DNA of 64,000 nucleotides from Bacteroidota bacterium (GTDB lineage Bacteria; Bacteroidota; Ignavibacteria; Kryptoniales; JAKASW01): NCBI GenBank assembly GCA_021825585.1, contig JAKAGT010000021.1, positions 1 to 64,000 of the forward strand, read 5' to 3'. Shown piece by piece: positions 45,884 to 55,255 of this stretch (position 1 is its first letter; each line of letters starts with the position of its first letter). The notes under the pieces were generated by a model. It saw only the letters and a program-made list of their open reading frames with translations, ran no database searches and was not told where the DNA came from. The position numbers and the translations under genes were made by a program.

Positions 45884-46921
45884 CTAGGCGAGAAATTCGG
45901 AGAAGAAATCAATATCTTCATCCCTCTTAGTCCGAATGTATTCAATTGCCTCCCCGACGTCGCAACCTTCGTGAATTATCATTGAAAGTGACATCGCTAT
46001 CGCACGAGGGTCGTCATCCTGGACAAACGTCACGTTCCTCCCTACCATCGCACCGCGCGCATTGGGAGCCGACTTCATCCCATGAGCGAACGATTTGATC
46101 GTATCCAACGGCGAGTCCTTAGCGGGCCCACCGAGAAGGAGTATCGGAAGCGTCGTTGATCTTGCCACACGCTCGAAACTTTCATTGTAAGAGAGCTTAA
46201 GCCAGGTGTAAAGAGAAGTCTCGCCGAGTGCCGCCGCAGCCCCCGCGTCGCGTACAAGCGACTCGAGATCGGTCTTGAATGCGTAGCCTTTTTCTCTTCC
46301 TTCAACGGTCGCAGGCTCTATGAACGCATACAATCCGAGCCGACTCAGCTCTGTTATCGCATTCGCGCATTCTCGTATCGTTATGAGCGAGCCGTGATCC
46401 GACGGCTCCAGCCTGTATAGCATCTTCCCTCCGTCCAGATTCATCCTCTTGAGGCTCTCCGGACTGAAGGAAGTAAATACATCTTCCAGCTCATGTACTG
46501 ATCCTGCGTGTCCGCCCCGGTTCATACATCCAACTATCACCTTTTCATCGAGAAAACTCTTTCCCGTCTTCTTCCTGTAGAGGTGATCTACTGTAATGAT
46601 ATCCTCTATCATGTCGGTCTGTGCCATGACGCCGTCGAACTCGGGATCGGTTATGACCCGAAGAACGCGACCGAGGTATTCATAGCGGTCTCCCATCCTA
46701 AGCGGATCATTCCGAAGCGCTGTAACTCTCCTACCTGGATGATCGGCGGCAAGGATAATTAACTTGCCGTCCTTTGTCAGCTTGGTTCTCCTCTTTCTAT
46801 TCCGGGCGTGCTCTATGATTTCTTCTCTCTCATCAATCCTGGCATCTGTAATCCGATTGAAGAGATTGACAGGAAAAAAATCTTCAAGGTGAAATTTGTA
46901 GCCATCGAGTCTATAATCCAT
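45884..46921 (-). CDS. Cgl0159-type (beta/alpha)8 aldolase-like protein
   Basis: A 345-residue protein read from the ATG at 46921, which has GGAG six bases upstream. Its landmarks are LIILAADHPGRRVTALRNDPLRMGDRYEYL, DGVMAQTDMIEDI, VIVGCMNRGGHAG, LDGGKMLYRLEPSDHGS, FIEPATVEGREKG, LGETSLYTWLKLSY and PILLLGGPAKDS, as in the Cgl0159 TIM-barrel family. The namesake in Corynebacterium lies, as I recall, beside inositol-use genes, suggesting an aldolase for a deoxy-keto-sugar phosphate. Here it starts the run of cytoplasmic catabolic genes after the glycosidases, 68 bases after the GH2 gene. Substrate unknown. Confidence 0.78.
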   Translation of the reverse strand: MDYRLDGYKFHLEDFFPVNLFNRITDARIDEREEIIEHARNRKRRTKLTKDGKLIILAADHPGRRVTALRNDPLRMGDRYEYLGRVLRVITDPEFDGVMAQTDMIEDIITVDHLYRKKTGKSFLDEKVIVGCMNRGGHAGSVHELEDVFTSFSPESLKRMNLDGGKMLYRLEPSDHGSLITIRECANAITELSRLGLYAFIEPATVEGREKGYAFKTDLESLVRDAGAAAALGETSLYTWLKLSYNESFERVARSTTLPILLLGGPAKDSPLDTIKSFAHGMKSAPNARGAMVGRNVTFVQDDDPRAIAMSLSMIIHEGCDVGEAIEYIRTKRDEDIDFFSEFLA

Positions 46922-46989
46922 TAAATTCTCCGAAATGATGATTGAAAAAGGCAACAAGTTGAGTCAGAGACAGTTCTGGGTCCCACCTC

Positions 46990-49900
46990 TCACTTCACAT
47001 TGAGTCCCTCGACGACAACACTCGGCCTTTCACCTCGCGTGTCGGCGTTGCTTAGTTCCATATTTATCGTCCGCTCTTCACCCGGCAGAAGCGTTATGAA
47101 GTTGTCGCTGTAAATCACGGGTAAGATGCGCTTCCGATCCTTATCCCCAACAACTTTGAGTTTCACAATCGGTGCCGCGTATTCTGTATTGTTGCTGACT
47201 GTAGTAGTGAGATACAACCGGTCCCCTTTCCTTTTGGTCGTCGTCCGGGAAGCGAGCTGGATTTGCGGCAGTTCCGTGATAAGCTTCATGTCGCCTTTTT
47301 TACGCTCGCGCCAATACGAGTTCCTCGAAATGAGATTCTTACCTCTTCGCAGCTCGAGGCTGATCAGGTACACACCGCCAGCTCTTTGCGGCTGTGCCAC
47401 AGGGAACAGACTAATCGTGCTATCTTCCGGGCAATTAAGATCGAATTCCCTCTCTTCTAATAATACCTTGCCGTTCAAATTCAGAACCTTCATGACAGCA
47501 GTCAAATCAGAACCGTCAGGCACGCTGTAGTTGACAACTTCAATGCTGTCAGTGTAAGCGTTCCACTGGATATGGAGCGGCTGGCACGCTTCCTTGCATC
47601 CGAAGTACGCCGCCGTCGGATCGAAGTAATAATCGTAGGTCTGCCACGTCAGTGAGGGCCACGATGAATGGCTCATCCATATTATCAGACCCATCCTGTT
47701 CCGGCTCTGAGCCTCGAACATCGCACGATATGCATTGTACTCTGTCCAGTCGGCAAGCCACAACCATTCTTTCAGGCTGTCAACTTTTCCAAAATTCCTT
47801 TCGATGTACCCGTTGAATGAAGCTCCGTTCTGTGCGCCGCCTAATGTAAAATCATGTACGCCCCACAGGCTGGTTTGCGGCCAGAGACTGTCGGCGGGCA
47901 TCATGCGCCTGAGACTGGAATAAGACACGATTGCCGGAAGTCCCATTTCGCTGTGAAGTCTCTTTGTGGCGCGTTCCTGAAAATAATATTTCACCGGCAT
48001 GAGTCTGTAAGGACCGTGGCCGCTTACCGGGCCGGCTGCAGAGTTCGGGATATATTTGACGCCGGGATCGAGTTCGTGGAGATCCTTTACCAGTGCGGAA
48101 TCGATGACCGGTGGCGGATCACCTTCGTTCCGTCCCACATACAGGGCAATGCAAGGATGGTCCCTTATTCTTTTGACAAAATCCCGAAAATTATCAATGA
48201 ACATTTTGGAATCACCCGGATTAGGACCGTCCACAGGATTTGCAAGCCAGAAATCCTGCCAGACCATTATACCGTATTTGTCGCAGGCATTATAGAACGC
48301 ATCGTCGGCAGTTTGACCAATCCAATCCCTGATCATGTTGAAGTTCATATCTTTGTGGTATCGCACCGCAACATCATATTCTCTTGCACGATAGCGCAAC
48401 ATCGATTCAGGGAAACCCCAGTTGCCGCCGCGCGGGATAAGGCGCCGTCCGTTGACAAAGATCCTTAATGCTCCACCTTTCTCTGAATATGACATCTGCC
48501 TGACACCAGTCTCAAAAGACTTCAAGTCGGACAACTTCCCATCGGCGGTGAATTCAAGTCTGACCTTGTACAGATTCTGCTCACCATATCCGTTAGGCCA
48601 CCAGAGTTTCGGATTGTGAAGTTTCAATTGCGGATCGGTCGAAGGATCAAAAGTAACTCTTTTTGTCTCAAAGGGGTTAAGAGTAACCTCTCGTCCGAAC
48701 TCGACGTTACCGAACCTGCCGCGAAGTGTTCCGGCAACGACTTCACCGACATGGTTGTGCAGTGTCACCTCGATATTGACATCGGCTGAAGTGGTGTCGG
48801 GCAGCGGTATCCCGGTCGAGACAAACGGGTTTCTGATAGTGACCGGACCACTTTCGGAGAGATAAACGTCGTTCCAGATTCCAGTGTCGCGCCCGCGAAT
48901 TGTCGGTATCCAGTCCCACCCAACCGATGCCTCGAATGTCGGACTATCTTTACCAAGCTGGCCGCCGTTTGCATCTGTGTTGTACCTGTCCTGTTCCGTA
49001 GCGAAACCCGGATGAGCATTCCTTATAATGAGAACCGCCAGCACATTGGGCTGTCCGGGCTTCAGGATGTCCGTGACATCAAATCTTCCCCTGATAAACG
49101 AACCGTCAATTCTGCCGAGCTTGTGCCCATTCAGATATACGACTGCCTTCCAATTAATGCCGTCGAAGTTGAGGTACCTCCTTTCACCCTGATATGAGGC
49201 TGGAGGAGTGAATACATCTCTGTACCAAAAATCAGAGTAGAAGTATGAATCTGAGATTAGTACCTGGTTATCACCGAAATTCGGATCGGGAATCGCGCCG
49301 TCATTGAGGTAACTTGTCAGAATAGTACCGGGTACGGTCGCGATGGGCCAGCCGCTGTCATCGAAACCCGATTGGGACAACGTCATGCCGTCTGCATGAA
49401 CAAGCGAAGCGCGCTGCAGTTTCCATGCACCGCCCGACAGGTTCATTCTCCCATTTTTCTCCAACGGCGCCAGCGGATGCCAGACAGGCAGCGGACCACC
49501 CGTTCCAAAAACCTCAAGCTGACTCAGGATATAACCGTCCCTCGCGTCTGCCGGTTTTGTCATCAGAACGCGTACGTATCTACCCTTCACTTCCCTGCCA
49601 AGGTTGATATCCATCGGGTTTACAGAACTGGCATGTAGCGGTGCGATGTCTTTCCAGTGAATTGCGTCATCCGATACCTGGAGTTCACCCGAGAGTGCTG
49701 GCCGCACCCAGAAAAGTTTCACGTCATTGAAAGAACAGGTCGCCCCGAGATCGACGTAAACCCATTCCGTGTCTGAACCGGAGCTCTTCCAGGCATTTGT
49801 AAAATGGTACGGACCTCCGATCGGTGCAAAATGACCATCGAAATACTGTCCAAATATCCCGACGATCCACCTCTTTGCATTGGGAGAAACTAAGTCGACC

Positions 49901-50640
49901 CTGTAGAACTTGTAATGAACAGCAGAATCTGTCTTAAAGGTGTAGTTAAACACCCTTACATCTGCCGGAGCGTTGTCCCACCCAAAGCCATAGAAGACGT
50001 CGAAGTTCCGCGGGAGGGGACGACCGGCAAGATTGGCACCCGTCACTCCTGGAAAGCTGTCCCCATCAGCGATGCCGAGACTATCCCACCTGACTCCATC
50101 GTAAGAGCCTTCAACACTTACTTCCCAACGACCGGGGTGAAGAGTATCGACGATCACGATGCCCGAAACGCTCAGGCTGTCCACCGGAGGTACGTCATAG
50201 TTGCCCGCCATTTGTATTTGAATCCAGGCATCCGAGCTGTCAAATGAAAGCGTGCTAGTTTCGTGCCGATCGAGGACAAATTCACGATCCCGCTTATTGA
50301 GAACGCCGTCGCTTGTCGTGACAACCAGCCATCCCGGCATAGCGGTATCTACTATACCATCGGTGACAAGTTGGGCAGTAAGATTATAATTGTATGCGCT
50401 CGATTGATATGCCGGTCTTAGCAGTGCAAGATTTCTGTAATTTATTGTATCGATCCGCTCCGAGGGAGAGAAATTTTCGAGCGGACCCCCCGGATATACA
50501 CCTACCCCAAGGGTATAAAGCTGGCTTACCGGGGCACATCCTGAAATCAAGAGAAATGCAGTTGCAACCAAATACAGCGTCAGCCGGTCTGGTTCAAGGA
50601 AGAAACAATAATTTCGAGACTGTTTAGTCGAGTCCTTCAT
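46990..50640 (-). CDS. GH2 glycosidase lipoprotein with discoidin-like domains
   Basis: A 1216-residue surface or periplasmic lipoprotein (lipobox ISGC, Cys35). Residues about 75-390 hold two discoidin (F5/8 type C) regions, for example AQLVTDGIVDTAMPGW with WIQIQMAG, and WVYVDLGATCSFNDVKLFW with GRYVRVLMTKP. A GH2 enzyme follows: sugar-binding jelly-roll (GINWKAVVYLNGHKLGRIDG), immunoglobulin-like domain and barrel (LIPRGGNWGFPESM). Likely acid/base Glu839 lies in GRNEGDPP and likely nucleophile Glu898 in LHSEMGLP. It most resembles the exo-beta-glucosaminidase / mannosylglycoprotein endo-beta-mannosidase branch. The latter would cut the Man-beta-GlcNAc bond of N-glycans, which fits the mannosidases upstream. 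Confidence 0.87.
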   Translation of the reverse strand: MKDSTKQSRNYCFFLEPDRLTLYLVATAFLLISGCAPVSQLYTLGVGVYPGGPLENFSPSERIDTINYRNLALLRPAYQSSAYNYNLTAQLVTDGIVDTAMPGWLVVTTSDGVLNKRDREFVLDRHETSTLSFDSSDAWIQIQMAGNYDVPPVDSLSVSGIVIVDTLHPGRWEVSVEGSYDGVRWDSLGIADGDSFPGVTGANLAGRPLPRNFDVFYGFGWDNAPADVRVFNYTFKTDSAVHYKFYRVDLVSPNAKRWIVGIFGQYFDGHFAPIGGPYHFTNAWKSSGSDTEWVYVDLGATCSFNDVKLFWVRPALSGELQVSDDAIHWKDIAPLHASSVNPMDINLGREVKGRYVRVLMTKPADARDGYILSQLEVFGTGGPLPVWHPLAPLEKNGRMNLSGGAWKLQRASLVHADGMTLSQSGFDDSGWPIATVPGTILTSYLNDGAIPDPNFGDNQVLISDSYFYSDFWYRDVFTPPASYQGERRYLNFDGINWKAVVYLNGHKLGRIDGSFIRGRFDVTDILKPGQPNVLAVLIIRNAHPGFATEQDRYNTDANGGQLGKDSPTFEASVGWDWIPTIRGRDTGIWNDVYLSESGPVTIRNPFVSTGIPLPDTTSADVNIEVTLHNHVGEVVAGTLRGRFGNVEFGREVTLNPFETKRVTFDPSTDPQLKLHNPKLWWPNGYGEQNLYKVRLEFTADGKLSDLKSFETGVRQMSYSEKGGALRIFVNGRRLIPRGGNWGFPESMLRYRAREYDVAVRYHKDMNFNMIRDWIGQTADDAFYNACDKYGIMVWQDFWLANPVDGPNPGDSKMFIDNFRDFVKRIRDHPCIALYVGRNEGDPPPVIDSALVKDLHELDPGVKYIPNSAAGPVSGHGPYRLMPVKYYFQERATKRLHSEMGLPAIVSYSSLRRMMPADSLWPQTSLWGVHDFTLGGAQNGASFNGYIERNFGKVDSLKEWLWLADWTEYNAYRAMFEAQSRNRMGLIIWMSHSSWPSLTWQTYDYYFDPTAAYFGCKEACQPLHIQWNAYTDSIEVVNYSVPDGSDLTAVMKVLNLNGKVLLEEREFDLNCPEDSTISLFPVAQPQRAGGVYLISLELRRGKNLISRNSYWRERKKGDMKLITELPQIQLASRTTTKRKGDRLYLTTTVSNNTEYAAPIVKLKVVGDKDRKRILPVIYSDNFITLLPGEERTINMELSNADTRGERPSVVVEGLNVK

Positions 50641-50688
50641 TTTCCCTTCTGTTCATAGTTGACATAAAATGGTACTATTTCATTAAAA

Positions 50689-52593
50689 TCACCACTCTGG
50701 ATAGTACCCATTACGCCGGATAAACACACCTTCGCTCAAATTGTCATCAAAGAGTTTCGACATGGCTTTATAATCATTCACGAGACGCTTAATGTCGTTG
50801 AACGGATCGTTGAGATTCCTGTTAGCCAACGAAATTCCCTCTTCCCTGATCTGGAGGTCCAGCGTAGCGTATTGTAAACACAACTCCAGTTTATGTATCA
50901 GGAACCCAGCCTCCTCATTCCCACTGGAGGCGGAGAGTGCACGCTTCAGCAATTCTTCACAGGTTTCAAAGTCATGCATGTATTTCTGCATTTCGGCAAA
51001 TGTCGCAGGCGGTGTGCCCTGGATTCGACTCGCCAGCGGGACAGTTCTCTCCATTATCTTGAAGTATCTCGTCACAAATTTTGCGGCAGGGCCGAAATCC
51101 GTCGTCGTGTAATCATTGATAAGAGAATCAACGTTGACCGCAGAATTCCATGATGCCTCCGCAATGACATAGTGGTTGAGCTGGTATGTGAACCAATTGC
51201 CTAGCTCCGAAAAGCACCCGATCCCGTCTACCCCTATGGAGTGCAAATAGGCCATCTCCCGTTGTATCAGATGTGGAACCACCACAGGAAGTGAGCGCCA
51301 GGCATACTTGGTGTAGTAGGAATAAAATCCCATTTCACCTTTGAAAGCTTTGCCGTCCAACCAGCTTTTCAATATCCTGTCATATCTGGCATTCTCCGCG
51401 CTGGCTGTGTCCCATATTGGATATGCGAACGACCTCGATATAGGACAGAAGTCCATCAATATGTTCGGCTGGTCGATAATGACCCTTCCGGGAGGCTTCA
51501 GGTAATATGAATAGGCTATCGATTCCACTTTCATTTTCGGGTACAATTTCCGAATGACACCTGCGACATGATTCAGGAGGAGTGCCTGGCGATCGGAGGG
51601 CGAGCCCAATGCTAAATTCGCGGAATCGTTCGACCATCGCGCACCGTCGGGAGGCCAAAGGTCGAGGACGTCGATTTCAGGATGACTCTTAAGATACGAC
51701 AAGATATTATCGGTGAATTGTTTCATCGCTGCTCGGTTAGCCGTATTGAAGACAACATTTGCATCTTCACTTCTCTTTCCGTCCCACGTACCGAACCAGT
51801 CCGGGTGCTTGGCGAAATACTCTGCCGGCGGCAGGAAATTCTGATACCCATGACCTCCGACTTCTATTAACAGGCCTCTTTTTTGAAGTTCGGGGATGAG
51901 ACTCCGTCTCACCCTATCCCACACGACCCGGTTTTCGCCATCGTAGTTCAAAGGATAGACGAGCGTATTCATCCCGACTTTTGCCATCCACGAGATGAGT
52001 TTCTTGTCCGCCGCCACGGTATGTGTCCACCCTTCCTCGACATATTCCTTCCGATACTTGTAATCCGGCTTCCGGATTATGTTGAGTGCGGGAAGCGTGA
52101 TCGAAGACATTTTCGGGACGTATTGACCTCCCCATTTCCCATAAAACTCAAAGTTGGGAGCGTACCATCGGCATCCGATCTGTTCGAGAAATGAATATAC
52201 AGCGTACAATGTCCCGCGCTCTTCTCGGCCGGCAACGACAAGACTATCGCCAACGGACTTGATGACATAGCCGTCGAGACCCAATACGTTGCTACCCATG
52301 GGAATCCCGTTAGTCTTTGCCAATGACTCACCGATGAAAATGGAGTGGGAAGTTGGAACAACGACAATTGGAAGGACGGCACCGCTGATCTGACGGATGT
52401 ATTTCTGCAATTCATCTGCCGCGAATCGCTCGACTTCAGACGGATGAGAAGACAGAACTATGGAATATCTTGAGTGGCCGTTCTCGACAAAATTCCAGCT
52501 ACCTGGTGAAGAGCCATAAGCAGCAAAAGGTATAAGTGAACAGATTACAGCAAGTGTGAGGAAAGGAGAATTCCTCTTTTTGAAATGGTCCAT
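50689..52593 (-). CDS. DUF4838 protein, possible glycoside hydrolase
   Basis: A 634-residue exported protein. I chose the ATG at 52593 because AGAGGA lies six bases upstream; an ATG 15 bases earlier has no such signal. A signal peptide is followed by an alpha-glucuronidase-like (GH67 N-terminal type) domain (ERFAADELQKYIRQISGAVLPIVV, GREERGTLYAVYSFLEQIGCRWYAP). A barrel of the DUF4838 type follows (LLIEVGGHGYQNFLPPAEYF, DVLDLWPPDGARW, SIAYSYYLKPPG, IGVDGIGCFSELGNW), and then a helical C-terminus. DUF4838 enzymes are poorly characterised; the fold suggests a glycoside hydrolase. It sits between the CBM9-like and GH2 genes. Confidence 0.85.
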   Translation of the reverse strand: MDHFKKRNSPFLTLAVICSLIPFAAYGSSPGSWNFVENGHSRYSIVLSSHPSEVERFAADELQKYIRQISGAVLPIVVVPTSHSIFIGESLAKTNGIPMGSNVLGLDGYVIKSVGDSLVVAGREERGTLYAVYSFLEQIGCRWYAPNFEFYGKWGGQYVPKMSSITLPALNIIRKPDYKYRKEYVEEGWTHTVAADKKLISWMAKVGMNTLVYPLNYDGENRVVWDRVRRSLIPELQKRGLLIEVGGHGYQNFLPPAEYFAKHPDWFGTWDGKRSEDANVVFNTANRAAMKQFTDNILSYLKSHPEIDVLDLWPPDGARWSNDSANLALGSPSDRQALLLNHVAGVIRKLYPKMKVESIAYSYYLKPPGRVIIDQPNILMDFCPISRSFAYPIWDTASAENARYDRILKSWLDGKAFKGEMGFYSYYTKYAWRSLPVVVPHLIQREMAYLHSIGVDGIGCFSELGNWFTYQLNHYVIAEASWNSAVNVDSLINDYTTTDFGPAAKFVTRYFKIMERTVPLASRIQGTPPATFAEMQKYMHDFETCEELLKRALSASSGNEEAGFLIHKLELCLQYATLDLQIREEGISLANRNLNDPFNDIKRLVNDYKAMSKLFDDNLSEGVFIRRNGYYPEW

Positions 52594-52623
52594 AGCAATT
52601 CCTCTCATCTTAGCAGATTGGGT

Positions 52624-53274
52624 TTAAGTGAATATCAAACGTCCGAAATATCTAGGGCTGTGGAAGAATGGTGGATCATAGAAGGTAGGCGACCATGCGC
52701 TGAACATATCGGCAGGCCCCCTGTCTATTCGGAACAGATTCATTCTCCACATATCGCCGGTTCGAACGGTCTGCCCGGGTGCCAGGAAGGTCTTTAACGG
52801 AATACTGATTACGCCCTGCCATCCTTTTGATTTCCTCGTACGATCGTTCAGGTAACCGTGCACGTAAGTCTCGGTAATTAATCCTTCACAGCGCCACGAA
52901 TCGTCAAACGTGAAACTCTTTGTGTCTTCCTGAGGCGGAATCACTTTGACCTGCCTGTTGACATTCGCAGGGCTCAACTGAAATTCGTAATATACCTGCG
53001 GATCTTCACTACACGGAGCGATAAAAAGCTCGACGGCATCCTCGAGCCATACCATGCTGTTTGGAGCCTTCATTGTCGCGCTGATAAACGTGTCCTCACA
53101 ATCGAATAAGAAGGATAGTCTTTCATCGTCCCTGAAACACTTGAATCGCGTAATCAAGGGAGATCCCTTACCCGATGAAGCAAGCGACAGTTTACCCATC
53201 CAAGGGACAAGTTCAAATTTAGTGACGAGATTGCCGACCCCATTTAGATACGGGCAATTTGTCGAGTACTCCAA
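52624..53274 (-). CDS. CBM9-like carbohydrate-binding protein, TTG start
   Basis: A 216-residue protein with the carbohydrate-binding family 9 pattern: FKCFRDDERLSFLFDCEDTF, VWLEDAVELFIAP, YYEFQLSPANVNRQVKV, SWRCEGLITETYVHG and WQGVISIPLKTF, ending RMNLFRIDRGPADMFSAWSP. The only start that keeps the whole domain is TTG at 53274, nine bases after the stop of the 43-residue gene. GAG lies seven bases before it. There is no signal peptide, which is odd for a sugar-binding module; the true start could be different, or the protein may act in the cytoplasm. Confidence 0.78.
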   Translation of the reverse strand: MEYSTNCPYLNGVGNLVTKFELVPWMGKLSLASSGKGSPLITRFKCFRDDERLSFLFDCEDTFISATMKAPNSMVWLEDAVELFIAPCSEDPQVYYEFQLSPANVNRQVKVIPPQEDTKSFTFDDSWRCEGLITETYVHGYLNDRTRKSKGWQGVISIPLKTFLAPGQTVRTGDMWRMNLFRIDRGPADMFSAWSPTFYDPPFFHSPRYFGRLIFT

Positions 53275-53283
53275 TACGTTTCT

Positions 53284-53415
53284 CTACTTTTTATTTTTCT
53301 GGCTGCGAAGAATCACACGAAATTCCTTAAGGCTGTAATAAGCCCATATTACCCAGATAGAGGCTCCAACAAGCCATATGCTCCAGGTGAAGAAATCAAA
53401 GATGAGTAGTATCAT
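53284..53415 (-). CDS. 43-residue single-span membrane protein
   Basis: A short gene with AGGAG three bases before its ATG. It encodes MILLIFDFFTWSIWLVGAS then IWVIWAYYSLKEFRV and a basic tail ending KNKK. The first 27 residues are hydrophobic and rich in Trp, one or two membrane passes, with a positively charged end that should stay in the cytoplasm. Its stop codon is nine bases before the CBM9-like gene, and it follows the sodium:solute symporter gene in the same direction. Small accessory proteins of such symporters are known in other lineages, so it may be a subunit of this symporter. No family is recognised with certainty. Confidence 0.7.
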   Translation of the reverse strand: MILLIFDFFTWSIWLVGASIWVIWAYYSLKEFRVILRSQKNKK

Positions 53416-53450
53416 ATTCTCCTAACTCGGCAAAGCCGAAACCAAAGATG

Positions 53451-53552
53451 GCACACTGATAACACAGAAAATGCACAGATTCCCACAGAGTTTTTGTTAG
53501 TCAAAAAGATTATATCTGTGGTCATCATGTTGTTTCTGTGTATTCTGTGTGC
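53451..53552. repeat. CACAGA-rich inverted-repeat element
   Basis: GCACACTGATAACACAGAAA at 53451 is an imperfect inverted complement of the segment TTTCTGTGTATTCTGTGTGC ending at 53552, and CACAGAT also pairs with ATCTGTG inside. It lies between the symporter stop (53596) and the 43-residue gene. It may fold as a long RNA hairpin that ends or protects the symporter mRNA. Confidence 0.6.
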
Positions 53553-53595
53553 AAATTGTTTTCGCTTTTATTGCACAAACCTCACTCGTAAGAGA

Positions 53596-55251
53596 CTAAT
53601 CGAAAAAAAGCCTCGAAAAACCTCCTGCGAAGAAAATCATCATACTGGATATCGCCACTGCAGACGCTATACTTTGCCCATAGCCTCCCAAGATGGCGCC
53701 GGCAATGTACCCAAGAAGACCTATAGCCACAACCAGCAGCGAGAGTCTTCCGCCGAGAGTAAGAGGTATGATTCGATATGGATTCTCAATTTTCCCGCCG
53801 TCTTCATTCTCCGTCATCAATTTGCGGGCATTCCATATCGTGAGCCTTTTGCTTTCATCTTGCGGTGAAGTCAATAGGGTTATGATCGGGCAAGCCAGGA
53901 GTGTCACTCCTGCGCTGGCGAACGTTGCCAGGTTGAAGTTGTGGCCACCGAAAAGGAACACAAGAAGGCCGGCAGCTGTCCCTGCGACGTAGCCACCGAA
54001 AGCTCCCTGCCAATTAGCTCTTTTCCAGAACAAGCCGTAGATAATCGCGACCACGAAGAGCGGCATGTCCATAATCCCAACTATGGTCAGATTTGCTTTG
54101 ACTATTCCGCCGAGGAATGGGATAAGATAAGAAAATCCGATTATGAAAATGCCGACAATGACAACGGTCGTTCGAGCCACAAGCAATGTGGTTTTCTCAG
54201 AGGCTTTTTTCCCGAAGAAGCCATTATAGATATCGTTTGTGAATATAGTCGCCACAGAATTGAGGTACCCTCCGACCGCCGACATTTGGGCCGACAGCAG
54301 CCCGCACATCAACAAACCGAGAGCAACGTGAGGAACGTATTCAATAATCAATTTTGGAACTGCATAGTCGAGCGATGGAAGGTGCTTGTACAAAACCGCC
54401 GCGGCCATGCCGGGGAGTATCCACAGAAAAGCAAACGGAGTAGTTATTATTCCTGAGAGTACCATGGCCTTTGCTGCCGTTCGATCATTCTCAGCGCCGA
54501 AAGCCCTCTGTAGAATACCCTGGTCCACCGAGGCCCATTTGATTCCGAGAAGGAGCATCGTCAACAGGAACACCCAGTTGTAAGGGCCTTTCTCGGGCAC
54601 AAAGTTGAAGTGCTGTTCCGGAAGGCTCCGGACAAGCCCCGGGAACCATCCTACAGCTTTCATTGCAAGCGGGAGGAGAATGAGTGCACCCCCGAGCATC
54701 AACAGGAACTGCAAGACGTCGGTCACGACAACGGACCAGTTTCCACCCAGCATAGTGTAGAGCACCGCAATTACGGTCAGGACGATTACCCAAAGCGTGA
54801 ATGAGTTCACGCCTGTCACCATTTGTGCGACGACGGCTATCGCATAGACACCGACCCCGAGCCAAAACGCGAACCTGAAGATCCATATGATTCCCACGAA
54901 AGCACGGAAACCGTTGCTGTACCGCATCTCCACGAATTCCGGGATAGTTCTGACCTTGAGCCTTCTCAGCAAAGGGATAATAAAGAGCCCGGACAAAACG
55001 AGAGCCATGTTTCCGGTCCAGGTGTTCCATATTATTGAAATCCCGTTCTGATAGGCCGCACCGCTCTGACCGACAAAGCTGTACAAATTGATGTTCGTAG
55101 CGGAAAGTGTCGCAGCAAGGATAAACGGCGTCAACCGTCTCCCGGCAACGTAGAAATCGTCCGGCTTCTTTATCCATTTGTAGAAATACACTCCGACGCC
55201 AAAAATGCCAACCAGGTAGAGAATTACCAGAACTATGTCAACAGAATTCAT
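53596..55251 (-). CDS. Sodium:solute symporter (SSS family)
   Basis: A 551-residue inner-membrane carrier with about 13-15 hydrophobic spans. The N-terminus (MNSVDIVLVILYLVGIFGVGVYFYKWIKKPDDFYVAGRRLTPFILAATLSATN) and the ASVDQGILQRAFGAENDRTAAKAM and LLMCGLLSAQMSAVGGYLNSVATIFTNDIY segments are typical of SSS sugar, sialic acid or inositol carriers. It is likely the uptake system for sugar released by the mannosidases and glycosidases nearby. It begins four bases after the GH76 lipoprotein gene and shares its direction. Substrate unknown. Confidence 0.93.
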   Translation of the reverse strand: MNSVDIVLVILYLVGIFGVGVYFYKWIKKPDDFYVAGRRLTPFILAATLSATNINLYSFVGQSGAAYQNGISIIWNTWTGNMALVLSGLFIIPLLRRLKVRTIPEFVEMRYSNGFRAFVGIIWIFRFAFWLGVGVYAIAVVAQMVTGVNSFTLWVIVLTVIAVLYTMLGGNWSVVVTDVLQFLLMLGGALILLPLAMKAVGWFPGLVRSLPEQHFNFVPEKGPYNWVFLLTMLLLGIKWASVDQGILQRAFGAENDRTAAKAMVLSGIITTPFAFLWILPGMAAAVLYKHLPSLDYAVPKLIIEYVPHVALGLLMCGLLSAQMSAVGGYLNSVATIFTNDIYNGFFGKKASEKTTLLVARTTVVIVGIFIIGFSYLIPFLGGIVKANLTIVGIMDMPLFVVAIIYGLFWKRANWQGAFGGYVAGTAAGLLVFLFGGHNFNLATFASAGVTLLACPIITLLTSPQDESKRLTIWNARKLMTENEDGGKIENPYRIIPLTLGGRLSLLVVAIGLLGYIAGAILGGYGQSIASAVAISSMMIFFAGGFSRLFFD

Positions 55252-55255
55252 GCTT

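Noticed and set aside
53494-53868. Plus-strand frame over the CACAGA element and symporter end
   Set aside because: It begins in a repeat element and runs antisense to the symporter gene.
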